A stretch of DNA of 64,000 nt from Uranotaenia lowii. Its lineage: Eukaryota > Arthropoda > Insecta > Diptera > Culicidae. The notes beneath the pieces are model-generated. The model worked only from the letters and a program-made list of their open reading frames with translations, searched no databases and was not told the origin of the DNA. The DNA lies in contig NC_073692.1 in assembly GCF_029784155.1 (NCBI RefSeq), positions 235,804,503 through 235,868,502 of the forward strand. The letters run 5' to 3'. Positions 25,758-36,157 of this stretch are shown in pieces. A program made the position numbers and the translations under genes. Position 1 is the first letter of the stretch. Each line of letters opens with the position of its first letter.

Positions 25758-25894
25758 TTAAGATTTTTTTTTCTGTTCACGTTCACATGGTCCGATTTTG
25801 AGTTTTTTTAATTTAAAAATTTCACTTCTGTACTTAAAAAATTTACACAATAATTTTCTCTGAGCCGACCGATCACTAATTTTTCTCATGGCCA

Positions 25895-26057
25895 ACTTCC
25901 TGGCTGTCGACAAACGTTCCCCAAACACTTTAACTACATTTGTAACGGTTGATTTGGCAACTTTTAACGATTTTGCCAACTTTGCGTGCGAGTAGCTCGG
26001 ATTTTCGCGATGCGCGAGCAAAATTTTGATATGCTGCTCTTCTTCCTTGGACGGCAT
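25895..26057 (-). pseudogene. DD37E transposase, N-terminal part
   Basis: The ATG at 26057 starts MPSKEEEQHIKILLAHRENP and continues through a helix-turn-helix (YSHAKLAKSLKVAKSTVTNV) to GERLSTARK. The transposase then stops matching at the 27-bp duplication, and the frame runs on into inserted sequence. The same GERLSTARK-encoding bases restart the transposase at 22644, which identifies this as the 5' exon-like half of the same gene. In this family the N-terminal helices bind the terminal inverted repeats; the ATG lies about 150 bp inside the right TIR. Confidence 0.9.
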
Positions 26058-26212
26058 TTTGACAACTGAAGAGTGAATTCCAAAATCAAAATACGTGCAA
26101 CATTCTACTCACACACACCTTCAAAATGAGGGGTGTTCAGGTTTTAGAAATGCAAAATTGAAAGAAATACGCCAAGTTGATTTTAACCAAATTTTGACCG
26201 TATCACCCTTTA

Positions 26213-26895
26213 TGTTTTATAAAAATAGTCATGAAAGGTTTGTGGAGCCTAAAATACGATATGAAATCTGCTGATTACTTTTGATTGACATTTTTTTAAG
26301 TTTTTTTGATTTACTATTGATATTGCCTGGGGACAATATGAAATAAATTTCCCGGATTTTGCCAGGTTTTAAATGAAAATTGTCCCGGATTCTCCGCCCC
26401 AAATACGACCTGAAAAATTTTTGGCTACCTTTGTATGGATTAATCTTAATTAGTCGTTTTTGTTACTTGCATATTTTTACAAATTTTGCTCTATTTGAAA
26501 AATGGTCAAATATTGCGCAATACGAATTAAATTTATCCCTCCAAACTTATGCAAGTCAATCTTTTCAAGGTATTTGAAATCTCATCGGTTTATTCATTCC
26601 AGAAATGTCAAATGACGTGACTACAATGGACATAAAGTCAATTTTATTGTATCCTAATATAAAAAAATGGCCGTCCATTTTCCAAAGTCTTCAAGTTTAC
26701 CGTAGAAAAATTTCATAAGCAAATTTAAAAAGAAAACACAGATTAGTATTGCTGAAAAAAATTAGCGTATACAAGCTTTTGACATTTAAAAAAATAATGT
26801 TTTCGACGAACTCTAGTTATATAAAAAAAAGATTTTTCAAAGTACACTCAACTCAATCCAACTCTTTCCAAATTTTTCAATATCTCGATCTGACA
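26213..26895. other. AT-rich DNA with part of the CCGGG-containing repeat
   Basis: About 26215-26400 resembles the second half of the repeat at 55252-55680 (ATGAAAAGTTT, CGATATGAAAT, TTTGCCAGGTTTTA and CCCGGATT blocks). The remainder to 26895 shows nothing. Confidence 0.4.
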
Positions 26896-26926
26896 TTTTT
26901 TTATTTTATTTACATAGTATTCCGTC

Positions 26927-28360
26927 TCACGACATAACTTGACGAACATAATTCCTAAAATTCACTCGGTTCATAGCAACCGTTCTCCAATTTCTGGGGC
27001 ACCCCACGTTCGTCAGATCACGCTCCACTTGGTCTAACCACCTCGCTCGTTGCGCCCCCGCTCGGCTTGTTCCTACCGGATTCGTAGCGAACACCTGTTT
27101 TGCAGGACAGTCGTCCGGCATTCTCGCAACATGTCCCGCCCAGCTTATCCGGCCAGCTTTCACCACCTTCTGGATACTGGGTTCGCCGTAGAGTCGCGCG
27201 AGCTCGTGGTTCATCCTTCGCCTCCACACTCCGTTCTCCTGTACGCCGCCAAAGATGGTTCTTAACACTCGTCGCTCGAATACTCCGAGTGTACGCAGGT
27301 TCTCCTCGAGCAATATCCATGTCTCGTGCCCGTAGAGAACAACCGGTCTAATGAGCGTCATATACAGGATACACTTCGTGCGAGGGCTAAGTCTTCTCGA
27401 CCGCAGTTGCTTGTGGAGTCCATAGTAGGCACGACTTCCGCTGATAATTCGCCTCCGGATCTCACGGCTGGTGTCATTGTCTGCGGTCACCAATGAGCCG
27501 AGATAGACAAAGTCTTCGACTATCTCCAGCTCGTCGTCGTCGATCGTGACCTTGTTATTACTGGACAAGCGGGTTCGGTCGGCCTCGGATCCGCACGCCA
27601 GCATGTACTTCGTCTTGAACGTATTAATCATCAACCCAATCCTTCCTGCTTCGCGTTTCAGTTTGCGGTAGATCTCCTCCACCGCCGCAGATGATCTGCC
27701 GACTATGTCAATGTCATCGGCAAAGCAGATAAGTTGACTGATTCTGTTGAAAATCGCGCCCCGCATTTCGCCCACCGCTCGTCGAATAACACCTTCTAGC
27801 GCCACGTTGAACATCATGTAGGATAGACCATCACCTTGTCGAAGCCCCCTGCGCGTTTCGAATGAACTCGACAATTCACCCGAAATCCGCACACAGCACT
27901 GCGTTCCATCCATCGTCGCCTTGATCAGTCTGATCAGCTTCCCGGAAAAGCCGTTCTCGTCCATGATTTTCCATAGCTCGTTACGGTCGATCGTGTCGTA
28001 TGCGGCTTTGAAGTCGATGAATAGATGGTGCGTAGGGACTTGGTGTTCCCGGCATTTTTGGAGGATTTGCCGTAATGTGAATATCTGGTCCGTCGTTGAC
28101 CGTCCCTCCATGAAGCCAGCCTGATGACTTCCCACGAATCTGTTTGCTTGTGGCGTTAGGCGGCGGAGTAGGATTCGGGACAACACTTTGTAGGCAGCAT
28201 TGAGGACAGTGATCGCTCGGTAGTTCTCACAGTCCAATTTGTCGCCCTTCTTGTAGATGGGGCATATTACCCCCTCCTTCCACTCCTCCGGTAGCTGTTC
28301 TATGTCCCAGATCCGGACTATCAACCGGTGTAGGCAATCGGCCAACCTGTCCGGGCCCAT
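26927..28360 (-). pseudogene. RTE reverse transcriptase domain
   Basis: 477 codons are open. RT blocks appear in order: NYRAITVLNAAYKVLSRIL, HQAGFMEGRSTTDQIFTLRQ, HLFIDFKAAYDTIDRNELW (catalytic Asp near residue 116), GLRQGDGLS (about 172-180), and FADDIDIVG (213-221) with both catalytic aspartates. The C-terminal region includes AGRISWAGHVARMPDD and LDQVERDLTNVG, characteristic of RTE-like proteins. The domain is intact by itself, but the full ORF upstream is frameshifted, so this copy cannot make the complete enzyme. The nominal start is only the first ATG in this frame, not a real initiation site. Confidence 0.9.
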
Positions 28361-28481
28361 TTTGATGAGTTCAGCTGCGATGCCATCCTTCCCAGCCGAC
28401 CGTTTTGATCTCCTGCATGTGCGCCGTTCAGGTGTTCATCGAAGTGCTGCTTCCACCTTTTGATCACCTCACGATTGTCCG

Positions 28482-29102
28482 TCAGGATACCCCCGTCCTT
28501 ATCCCGGCACATTTCGGCTTGCGGCACGAAGCCTTTGCGGGATGCGTTGAGTTTCTGATAGAACTTTCGTGTTTCTTGGGAACGATGCAGCTGCTCCGCT
28601 CCTCGAGCTCCTCCTCCTCCAGGCGGCGCTTTTTCTCCTGGAAAAGTCGGACTCGCTGCCTTTTCCGCTGTCGGTGATTTTCCACATTTCGACGGGTGCA
28701 TCTTTGCACTACTGCCGCCGCGGCATTCTCTTCGTCCATCACCCTCCTACACTCCTCGTCGAACCAGTCGTTCCGTCGAGATCGCTCCACATAACCGATG
28801 ACGTTCTCCGCAGCACTGTTGATGGCTGTTTTGATGGTATCCCAACAGTCCTCGAGAGGGGCTTCGTCAAGCTCGCCCTCTGCCGGCAGCGCTGCTTCGA
28901 CCGATTGCGCGTAGTCTGCCGCGACCTCAGGTTGCTTCAGTCGCGCGATATTTAACCGAGGCGGGCGCCGGTTTCGCGTGTTGTTTACTACGAAGAGTTT
29001 TGGGCGCATCTTCACCATCACCAGATAATGGTCCGACTCGATGTTGGCGCCCCGACAGGATCTGACGTCGATGATGTCCGAGAAGTGCCGGCTGTCGATC
29101 AA
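28482..29102 (-). pseudogene. RTE endonuclease end and linker (frameshifted)
   Basis: Contains IDSRHFSDIIDVRSCRGAN and SDHYLVMVKMRP, the final His-containing block of the endonuclease. A long basic and acidic linker follows (NDWFDEECRRVMDEENAAAA, then KKRRLEEEELEERSSC). It ends out of frame at 28482. The continuation CRDKDGGILTDNREVIKRW is in another frame near 28510-28400, and a further shift precedes the RT at about 28370. The linker region before RT domains of this clade typically has this charged, helical composition. Confidence 0.8.
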
Positions 29103-29790
29103 AACGTGGTCGATCTGTGATTGAGTTTGGTACGGTGATCTCCAGGTGTTCTGTGTGGGAGGCGGTGCTGAAAAAAGGTACTACGTACGGCCATCCGTTT
29201 GGAGGCGGCGAAATCAATAAGTCTGAGGCCGTTTTTGTTGGTCAGCTGGTGCGCACTGAACCTTCCAATTGTCGGTTTGAATTCTTCCTCCTGGCCGACC
29301 TGAGCATTGAAATCCCCGATGACGATCTTGATATCATGTTTTGGGCAACGGTCGTATTCACGCTCCAGCTGCGCGTAGAATTCGTCTTTGTCGTCACCGG
29401 TACTTCCGAGGTGAGGGCTGTGCACGTTGATGATGCTGATGTTGAAGAACCGGCCCTTGATTCTCAAGCGGCACATTCGTGAGTTGATCGGCCACCACCC
29501 GATCACGCGCTTTTGCATCTTTCCCATCACTATAAAAACTGTTCCAAGCTCGTGTGTGTTGCCGCAGCTCTGGTAGATGACACGACCATCTGGGTACGTT
29601 CGTACCGTGGAGCCCTTCCAGCATACCTCCTGCAGCGCTACGATGTCGAATTTGCGGCTCTTCAATTCGTTGGAGAGCACGTGGGTACTGCCCACAAAAT
29701 TTAGAGATCTGCAGTTCCATGTTCCAAGTTTCCAATCGCTAGTCCCTTTTCGTCGCGTGGGTCTTTGCCGATTTCCATCCGAAATTTGTT
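29099..29790 (-). pseudogene. RTE endonuclease domain (frameshifted)
   Basis: The apurinic-like (APE) endonuclease opens with KLGTWNCRSLN near 29735-29705, then DIVALQEVCWKG with the catalytic glutamate, INVHSPHLGS, and IVIGDFNAQVGQ with the catalytic D and N. The frame then runs into TKLNHRSTTF and stops at 29099. The expected continuation, IDSRHFSDIIDVR and the SDHYLV signature, lies in a different frame from 29102 down, so a frameshift lies near 29110-29160. The enzyme nicks target DNA to prime reverse transcription. No ATG is obvious upstream; the frame is open to about 29790. Confidence 0.85.
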
Positions 29791-29813
29791 GTTCGTTGTT
29801 CGTTGCTTATGTA

Positions 29814-32301
29814 GGGTCAAGTGGGGTAATTATAAACACGGGGTAATTCCGAACAAGTGCCATACGCGCTGGTGTGGGGGATGAATGAACTCAAAAAGTT
29901 CCAAAAGTGGTAGTTTAACATTCGATTGATAGCTTTAAGATGTTTCCGATCAGTTTTCAAATCCTAATGATATCATTTCAGATGTTTTAAAAATCCTTTA
30001 CCTCGTGGAACGGAAATCGTTTTGGACAGTGTTCAATGTTTTGAATATCTGATTACAGGAAATCCAGCTGGAATGTTGTTATCAACTGTTTTACATCCGG
30101 TTAATGATGCTTTGTATGGATTTTGAAGGAATTTTGAAAAATTTTATTCGTACAGATTCACAGATGACTGTTCATATTTACCCCATAGTTTTCGTCCTAC
30201 GGGGTAATTATGAACACACATTTCCTGACATTTCTTTGGCCTTTTGATGGTCAAATGTTTTATTCATCAACTTAGGGGGCCATTGATTTATTACCCAAGC
30301 ATTTCCAGACCCCCTTCCCCCTCCTCCCCTTGTAGAAATTTCTCACAAAAATACCCCCCCCCCCCTTCTGTATGATCTTAACACAGGACCGTGAACAAAT
30401 CTTAGCCAGGAAACATCAACACTCGGCATTCTATATCCCAGGAACTTACTGGACCAAATTTTATAAATTTCATAATTAAATTAAGTCCGCAATGTGTTAA
30501 GTTTTTAATTTTTGAGAAATTGATTTCTTTCTTCCAAAAATGAGATTCGGATTTAGAAAAAAGCTATGCCAGTTCTTTACACAATTTGATCAAAACTTAA
30601 TAAAACTTCAAGAGTTAAAATAGTTTACAAAACAGAAATTTTGAATAAAGCTAAATCAGCATTTAAACGAGTCTTTATTATGTTTAAAAAAAATAGTTAT
30701 AAGAACTTGCTTTTTGTTGATAGAAAAAAATGCAGTCAAATGTTTTGTCAGGTTTAGTGAGTGGTGCGTACGGATAATTTTACCGGCATAGATAAAAAGC
30801 AAGGTTATAAACAAGACTTGAAGAAATTTTTAATTTTACTAAAAATAAAATTCACCATTTTTTAACAAGAGGTTTGCTGCTCGAGTTTTTATTCATTACC
30901 GCATTACATTACATTACATTATTATAAACCTTAAATCTCTTTGGTCAACAGTAAAATATATGAAAAACCATCATAAATTTAATAGATGAATAAGTCCACA
31001 AAACAAAGATCAAAAAGATAAATTTTCTTGTATGTTTGGACAACGTGCTGCTATTGAGAGCATTAGAATAACAGCAAAGAATAATTGTTTATGAGTTACA
31101 TTCGGATAACAAAGACCCAAAATCTATTTTCTTGCAGTCTTATTTTTATACTTAGTTACTTTTTTCAATCTTTATTTATTCGAATACATTTTTTTTAAAT
31201 TTAGCACAAAATGAAAATCTTTTGGTTGAAGATTTTCTCTTTCAGTTTGGTGATGAAAACTTCTGCAGTAATAATGTTGTTTTGAGAAAATGGAGCTACT
31301 AATGTGAAATTTCGTAAGGGTGGTAAAAAAAACTAATACTGTAAATATTTTTCAAAACAGTCGATTATAAGAATTGGCAAGCCTTGCAAAATATGACTGT
31401 TCACTGATCCAAGAAGATTTTAATGGGTGTTTTTGTGAAACAACCATCTTTCAAAAAATAATTAGAATTTTCTGTATTACCTACGACATTTAGATGAAAA
31501 CTTGATGTTTGCTGCGTAGGACATTTAAAACGGATGTAAAAACTATCGAGAAGCCTAACTCGCCTAAAATTTCACACGTATGGAGAGGTTCTGTCAAATA
31601 AAAATGATATGCAACGACGTAAAGATACGAAAGAAAAAGAAACCAACCAAAACGTAAAAGATGCAACAAAAAATTGAACTACCAAAGATACAAAAAATCA
31701 ATACAAAAGAACACTAAATAGCTATTTTTTGCGTTGCTTTACCTCTAAATTTTGATTACATTTGTTTATTTTATAAGTTTTATACATGAATTGAATTGAG
31801 TTTTTATAAAACAACCCATTTTCTTATTACTGCTAATTTTTTTCATTATTTGGTGTTGAATTGAGATTTTTTGACACCATATAAATCATATTGGACAAGT
31901 CTCGGGGTAAATATGAACAGCATTCGGGGTAATTATGAACAGGTTTTGGGGTAATTATGAACATATTTTTTTAAGCAAAAAATCACCATACACTGCTTAC
32001 TATGAGTAAATGTAACGTATAAATACTGTTACTTTTCAAAAATTTTATACCAAGTCCGTAATCCGTGTTCATAATTACCCCCTAGACAGGGGGGTAAATA
32101 TGAACAGACGGGGTAATTATGAACAGACGTCTCAAGGACGTGGGTTGCGACCAAGAAAAAAAAGTTGCTCTACAGAATGATGAAGAGCACGGAAACATTC
32201 AATATTGGCAGGTTTTCAGAATTTATGATAAGAAATAAACATATGGTGGCTGTGAGTGTGCCAAATGAAGAAATTTTTTTCATAATTACCCCACCTAGCC
32301 C
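29814..32301. mobile_element. 2.5-kb DNA element with GGGGTAATTATGAACA motif clusters
   Basis: Left end GGGTCAAGTGGGGTAATTAT and right end (complement) GGGCTAGGTGGGGTAATTAT form imperfect TIRs, flanked by TA at 29812-29813 and 32302-32303. The motif GGGGTAATTATGAACA or GGGGTAAATATGAACAG recurs internally near 30198, 31903, 31925, 31946, 32087 and 32108 and inverted near 30175 and 32070. No transposase-like ORF is visible. It abuts the 5' side of the RTE element. Confidence 0.8.
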
Positions 32302-32303
32302 TA

Positions 32304-34764
32304 ACTGTGCGTTGACAGCAAAGTGTTTTTGTGATACTTTGATCGCGTTTTTCTCGCTTTGCCTTTTTGTAACATGTGACAATTATGCTTCCAACGGCAG
32401 TATACTAAGTATGAAAATAAATTTATACGAAACTACATAAATGGGAACATAAAACTTGAAATAAAAGTTCTGTAACGTTTTTCAAGTTGTTATTATACAT
32501 GGAACCTCAACGGCACTAAAGTACCATGAATTCGATAGCGTTTGCCAGGAATAATTAAGGTTTCTTCATACAATTCATAGACAGAACCATACAAATTTGT
32601 GGTCTCATAGTTATCTGAGTTAGCTTTAAAAAATTAAAAGCGTGCTCTTTTTGATTGACTAAAAGTTTAGCATTACAAAAATATAGTTTTCACAGAGAAT
32701 CATGCAGGAAAATTGTCTACTGTATTTCTAAATGTGTTCCAGAAATTTTTCGTACTTAATTAGCGAAATAAAAAACCTTCAATGCCCTAGAATGCAAATG
32801 GCACAGAGTAAAAAGCTACATTTCCAACTGCAGCAAAAGTTCCAATCTCACCCGTCTTCAAGCATCAAATTTTTGAACCAATTTCGAAAGTTTCATTGAT
32901 GGAAAATTTTTCGCTCAGTTTTAATTAGCCGTCTCTTCAACAGAAGCCACGACACGACCCCGGTCCCTCTGGCTGGAGGAAACTTTTAGTCGTTCGACGA
33001 CACGAGACAGAGTAGCTTGTTCACATTTGACGATGCACTTTTTATGTAACTTTCTCATTCCCGGAGTCCCTAGCCCCGAATCAGTTAGCAGAGGCAAAAA
33101 AACCCGAACCGAAAAAATACCTACTTTTCATACGACCGCGCCGTATAAAGGAATATTTACCATGGGAGTTTTTTTTCTTTTAAGTAGGTAATACAGACGT
33201 CAGGAGACGAAAAGTTTGTTGGGTTTAACCAATTTAAAAATCGAGAAAGTTAGAGTAGATTTTTCGAAATATTCTAGAATTAGTTGTTATATTTACTCGT
33301 CTATTACACTCTACATTTAACGACCCAATAAATGATCGTTCATTCAACCAATTATACCAATTATAGAAGATGTGGAAGCTTGGTTTATTTTCTCTAAAAT
33401 GGTTCCCTAATCTGCACCATTTTTATTTCCAACAAAACTAAAGCATTACAAGTAAGATCTTAAACGAGTCCGACACCATGATTGCGGCAAATCTTTACAC
33501 CCTCGCCTCAAGAACTCTGAGAAAGATAGAATTGAGTCCAGCGATTTTCCTTCTGCATTAAAAGAGGCTTTTCCTTTAGTGTGTAAGTGTGTGTGTGTGT
33601 GTTAGTGCTGCCAGCCCAAAATGGGAACGCTTGGCAATCGGAGAAACGATAGCAATAAAAGAAAGATTATCAAATTGCAGAAAGAGATACTGGTTTGTTC
33701 CGTTGAATTCGGTATGTTCAGCACTTCTGGATTCATTGGGCGAATTCATTTGGACCAAGACCGAAAACAAAGGCCCCGCAGTTTGGGACAGCTCGGACGC
33801 AAACGAGATTATGGTGGGAATTAGAGAAAATCTATGAGCAAAATTGGTACTTTCTGGCAATATTGGATCGCTCTTGGGGATGCCACTTTAACAGAATGGA
33901 CAAAGATTTCTTGGAATTAAAGAATATATGCTTTGACCAATTCAGCAAAGTTAATTTCATAACAAGCTTATTATTTACACAGCTAAGAAAATCAACCCAG
34001 TTTTCCATAACTGAAATATAAATAATAAAAAAAAAGAATTTTTTAAAGTGTTTCTAAAAACTGTTGGGAAATTGAAGCTGTTTAAAATTGAATGGTGTAA
34101 TAACAGCCATTTAAAGATGGGTTATTCATGACAAAATAAAGGTTTCCTAAAAATAGAATATCGAAACAAAATTCGCTCAGAAAACTTACTTAAAGACTCA
34201 ACGTTTGTTTTTCTTACGTTAAGGTCGAAAAATACGGAAACGCCCAATGTGCACCTTAAAATATAACATACACAATTTATTATTTAAACTGCATTATTCT
34301 GAGCTGGATATTGAAGTATATTTGGAATCCAGACAATCATTGTTTTATACTTAAAGTAGATATTTTATTTAAATTTGAACTAAAGTTTAAAGTAAAGATA
34401 TTTGCACATATTTAGAAGCTGATTGGGAACATATTTTTAAGCAAGTTCATAGAACGGTCTTCTCAAAATAATATGATTGACAGTTAGAACGCTTTGTCGA
34501 TTCTATAAGAACATACATTTTTTATTATTAAATCATAAAGAATTAAAATGTTGCTTGAGGTAAAATTTTCGTGGTTTTTTTTAGATGAATAAATTTAGAT
34601 CTAGAAACTTGAAACGTTGACCGCATTCAGTGTTTAAACATGTGTGTTTTTTTTAAATTCAACAATATATTTGATTTATTTCTAAATTACTTGCAAAAAA
34701 GTATGCAGTGCAGGGAAGTTTTTGAGAAGAATCTTGAAAACATTACGTCATTTCATAATTAGAG
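32304..34764. other. Long stretch without recognised genes
   Basis: About 32830-33860 is GC-richer and apparently single copy, with a short (GT)n run at 33583-33602. A 94-codon minus frame and an 82-codon plus frame overlap there without recognisable domains, suggesting host non-coding sequence. The rest is AT-rich. Confidence 0.4.
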
Positions 34765-35170
34765 TTGCCAGAATTATTTCACAAGTTTTTGGGCCGGAAA
34801 TCCGGGAAAATGTATCTTAAACCTGGTAAAATTCGAACATTTGATTTCAAAATTGACGACCAAAAATCCAGGCACTATTTGGACAGATTTAGGCAAACCC
34901 CAGAAATTACTCAACAAAAATTAAGAAAATAAAATTTACGAAAAACCTTTGTTTTCATCAAAACTCATCGACAGATTTCAATTCGTATTAAAGGCTTCCA
35001 AAAACCTTTCATGTTATTTATAAAAGTAGCTAAAAAAATCGTTTTGGAAGCATAAATAACAAAATTGTTTTTGTTTTGATTTGCCAAAATAAGTGAATAA
35101 ATCCGGGCAAAATCCGGGCATTTTTCAATAAAATCCGGGCAACCGGGCCGGGCCCAAATTTTGTGTTGAA
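34765..35170. repeat. CCGGG-containing dispersed repeat
   Basis: Begins GTTGCCAGAATTATTTCAC and ends with repeated AATCCGGGC blocks (AAATCCGGGCAAAATCCGGG) and CGGGCCGGGCCC. It is the reverse complement of 55252-55680 along its length, with many substitutions. No ORF and no terminal inverted repeat. Confidence 0.75.
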
Positions 35171-35384
35171 TATCCAGATAAACTCGGATTCGGATGTTGG
35201 ATGTTGGAAGTGGGAGGGGTATTTCAAAATATTGAAGCATTTTATTTTATGAAATAATACATATACAAGTAACATTTGAAAACTTAAGAGTTAAAGAGGC
35301 GTTTGTGATAACATCGAAATAAAAAAAAAAAGATAAGCAAAAAGCAGTGGAAAATACATTATTTAACAAAATTGAAATAATTTA

Positions 35385-36157
35385 CAAACATGACGAATTT
35401 GACGATATTGACCAAATTGACAAAGTAATAAAAAATGACCAAATTGACAAAATTAATAAAAATTTCATATATTGTTGTTCAATATAAAAAATGATAAATC
35501 GATAAATTGTTAAAAATGAGAAAATTTTCCCATTTGATAAAACTAACAAAATAAAAAAAATCAAAAAAATAACAAAAATATCAAAAATGACAATTTTTAA
35601 AAAAAAGTTCTAGTGTCAAATTTAAAATGATATAAAAATGACAAATATGACCAAAATGACAAAAATGGCATAAATAACAAAATTCAAATAATGATCAAAA
35701 ATTAAAAAAAAATTTACAAAACTGACAAAACTAATGAAATTTACATTATGAACTAAATTTGCAAAATAATAAAATTGATAAAGTTGAAAAATACTAAAAT
35801 AAAAAAAACGACAAATTTGAGGAAATTTGCAAAATGTAATTTTGTAATTTTGTTATTTTGTCAATTTTGTTACATTTGTCAGTTTAGTGCACTTAGTAAT
35901 TTTTGCCAATTATGTTAATTTTGATAGTTTTCTCGTTTTTTTCAATTTTCTTAACTTAGTAATTTTTTTCTTTTCTGTCAATTTTGTCAGCTTTTTTATT
36001 AGAATGATTGAACTGAAAAAATAAAAAAAAAATTAAATGAAAATTAAAAAAAAAATCTATTGAAAAAAATTGGCTAAATTTACTCAAAATAACAACAGTG
36101 AAAAAATTGACATGATTCGCAAAACAGACACAAATAGACAAAGTTGGCCTGATTAAC
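35385..36157. repeat. Degenerate left flank of the 9-bp satellite
   Basis: Short TGACAAA-like words recur irregularly on the plus strand (about 35390-35830). From about 35838 to 36000 they appear as the complement (TTTTGTCAATTTTG), then revert to plus orientation. This looks like decayed satellite with strand switches. Confidence 0.7.

Larger units (their letters stand above)
22645..25894 (-). mobile_element. Insertion of unknown type inside the DD37E transposon
   Basis: The 3250-bp segment is bounded by a perfect 27-bp direct repeat of transposase sequence, as expected of a target-site duplication. Read on the minus strand its 3' end is a GTAAGAAGAAG-type (GAA)n tail (22645-22668). The long duplication plus simple-repeat tail suggests target-primed reverse transcription, but I found no endonuclease or RT motif in it. 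It contains two palindromic TA elements, a 55-codon open segment at 25590-25757 and a short acidic open segment near 24379-24456 ending EEPESEPDEDK. It may be a retroposed transcript or an unrecognised retroelement later hit by DNA transposons. Confidence 0.6.
21648..26210 (-). mobile_element. DD37E (ITmD37E-type) transposon interrupted by a 3.25-kb insertion
   Basis: Both ends carry the terminal inverted repeat AAGGGTGATACGGTCAAAAT (left end from 21648; its complement ends at 26210). Each is flanked by TA (21646-21647 and 26211-26212), the Tc1/mariner target duplication. A minus-strand transposase is split: its N-terminus lies at 25895-26057 and the remainder at 21774-22644. The two parts overlap by a 27-bp direct repeat (22618-22644 and 25895-25921). 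Removing the insertion and one repeat leaves about 1.29 kb, the size expected for this family. The copy is inactive. Confidence 0.9.
26896..29810 (-). mobile_element. RTE-clade non-LTR retrotransposon, degenerate
   Basis: A single minus-strand coding region (endonuclease then RT) runs from about 29790 to a stop at 26927. A very short 3' tail of TAAATAAAATAAAAAA type follows, a hallmark of RTE elements. GC content and codon use contrast sharply with the AT-rich surroundings. At least three frameshifts break the ORF. The 5' boundary is unclear because a DNA element begins at 29814. Confidence 0.85.

Noticed and set aside
26927..29846. Plus-strand frames of 60-128 codons across the RTE element
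   Set aside because: They are antisense shadows of the RTE coding region; no independent motifs.
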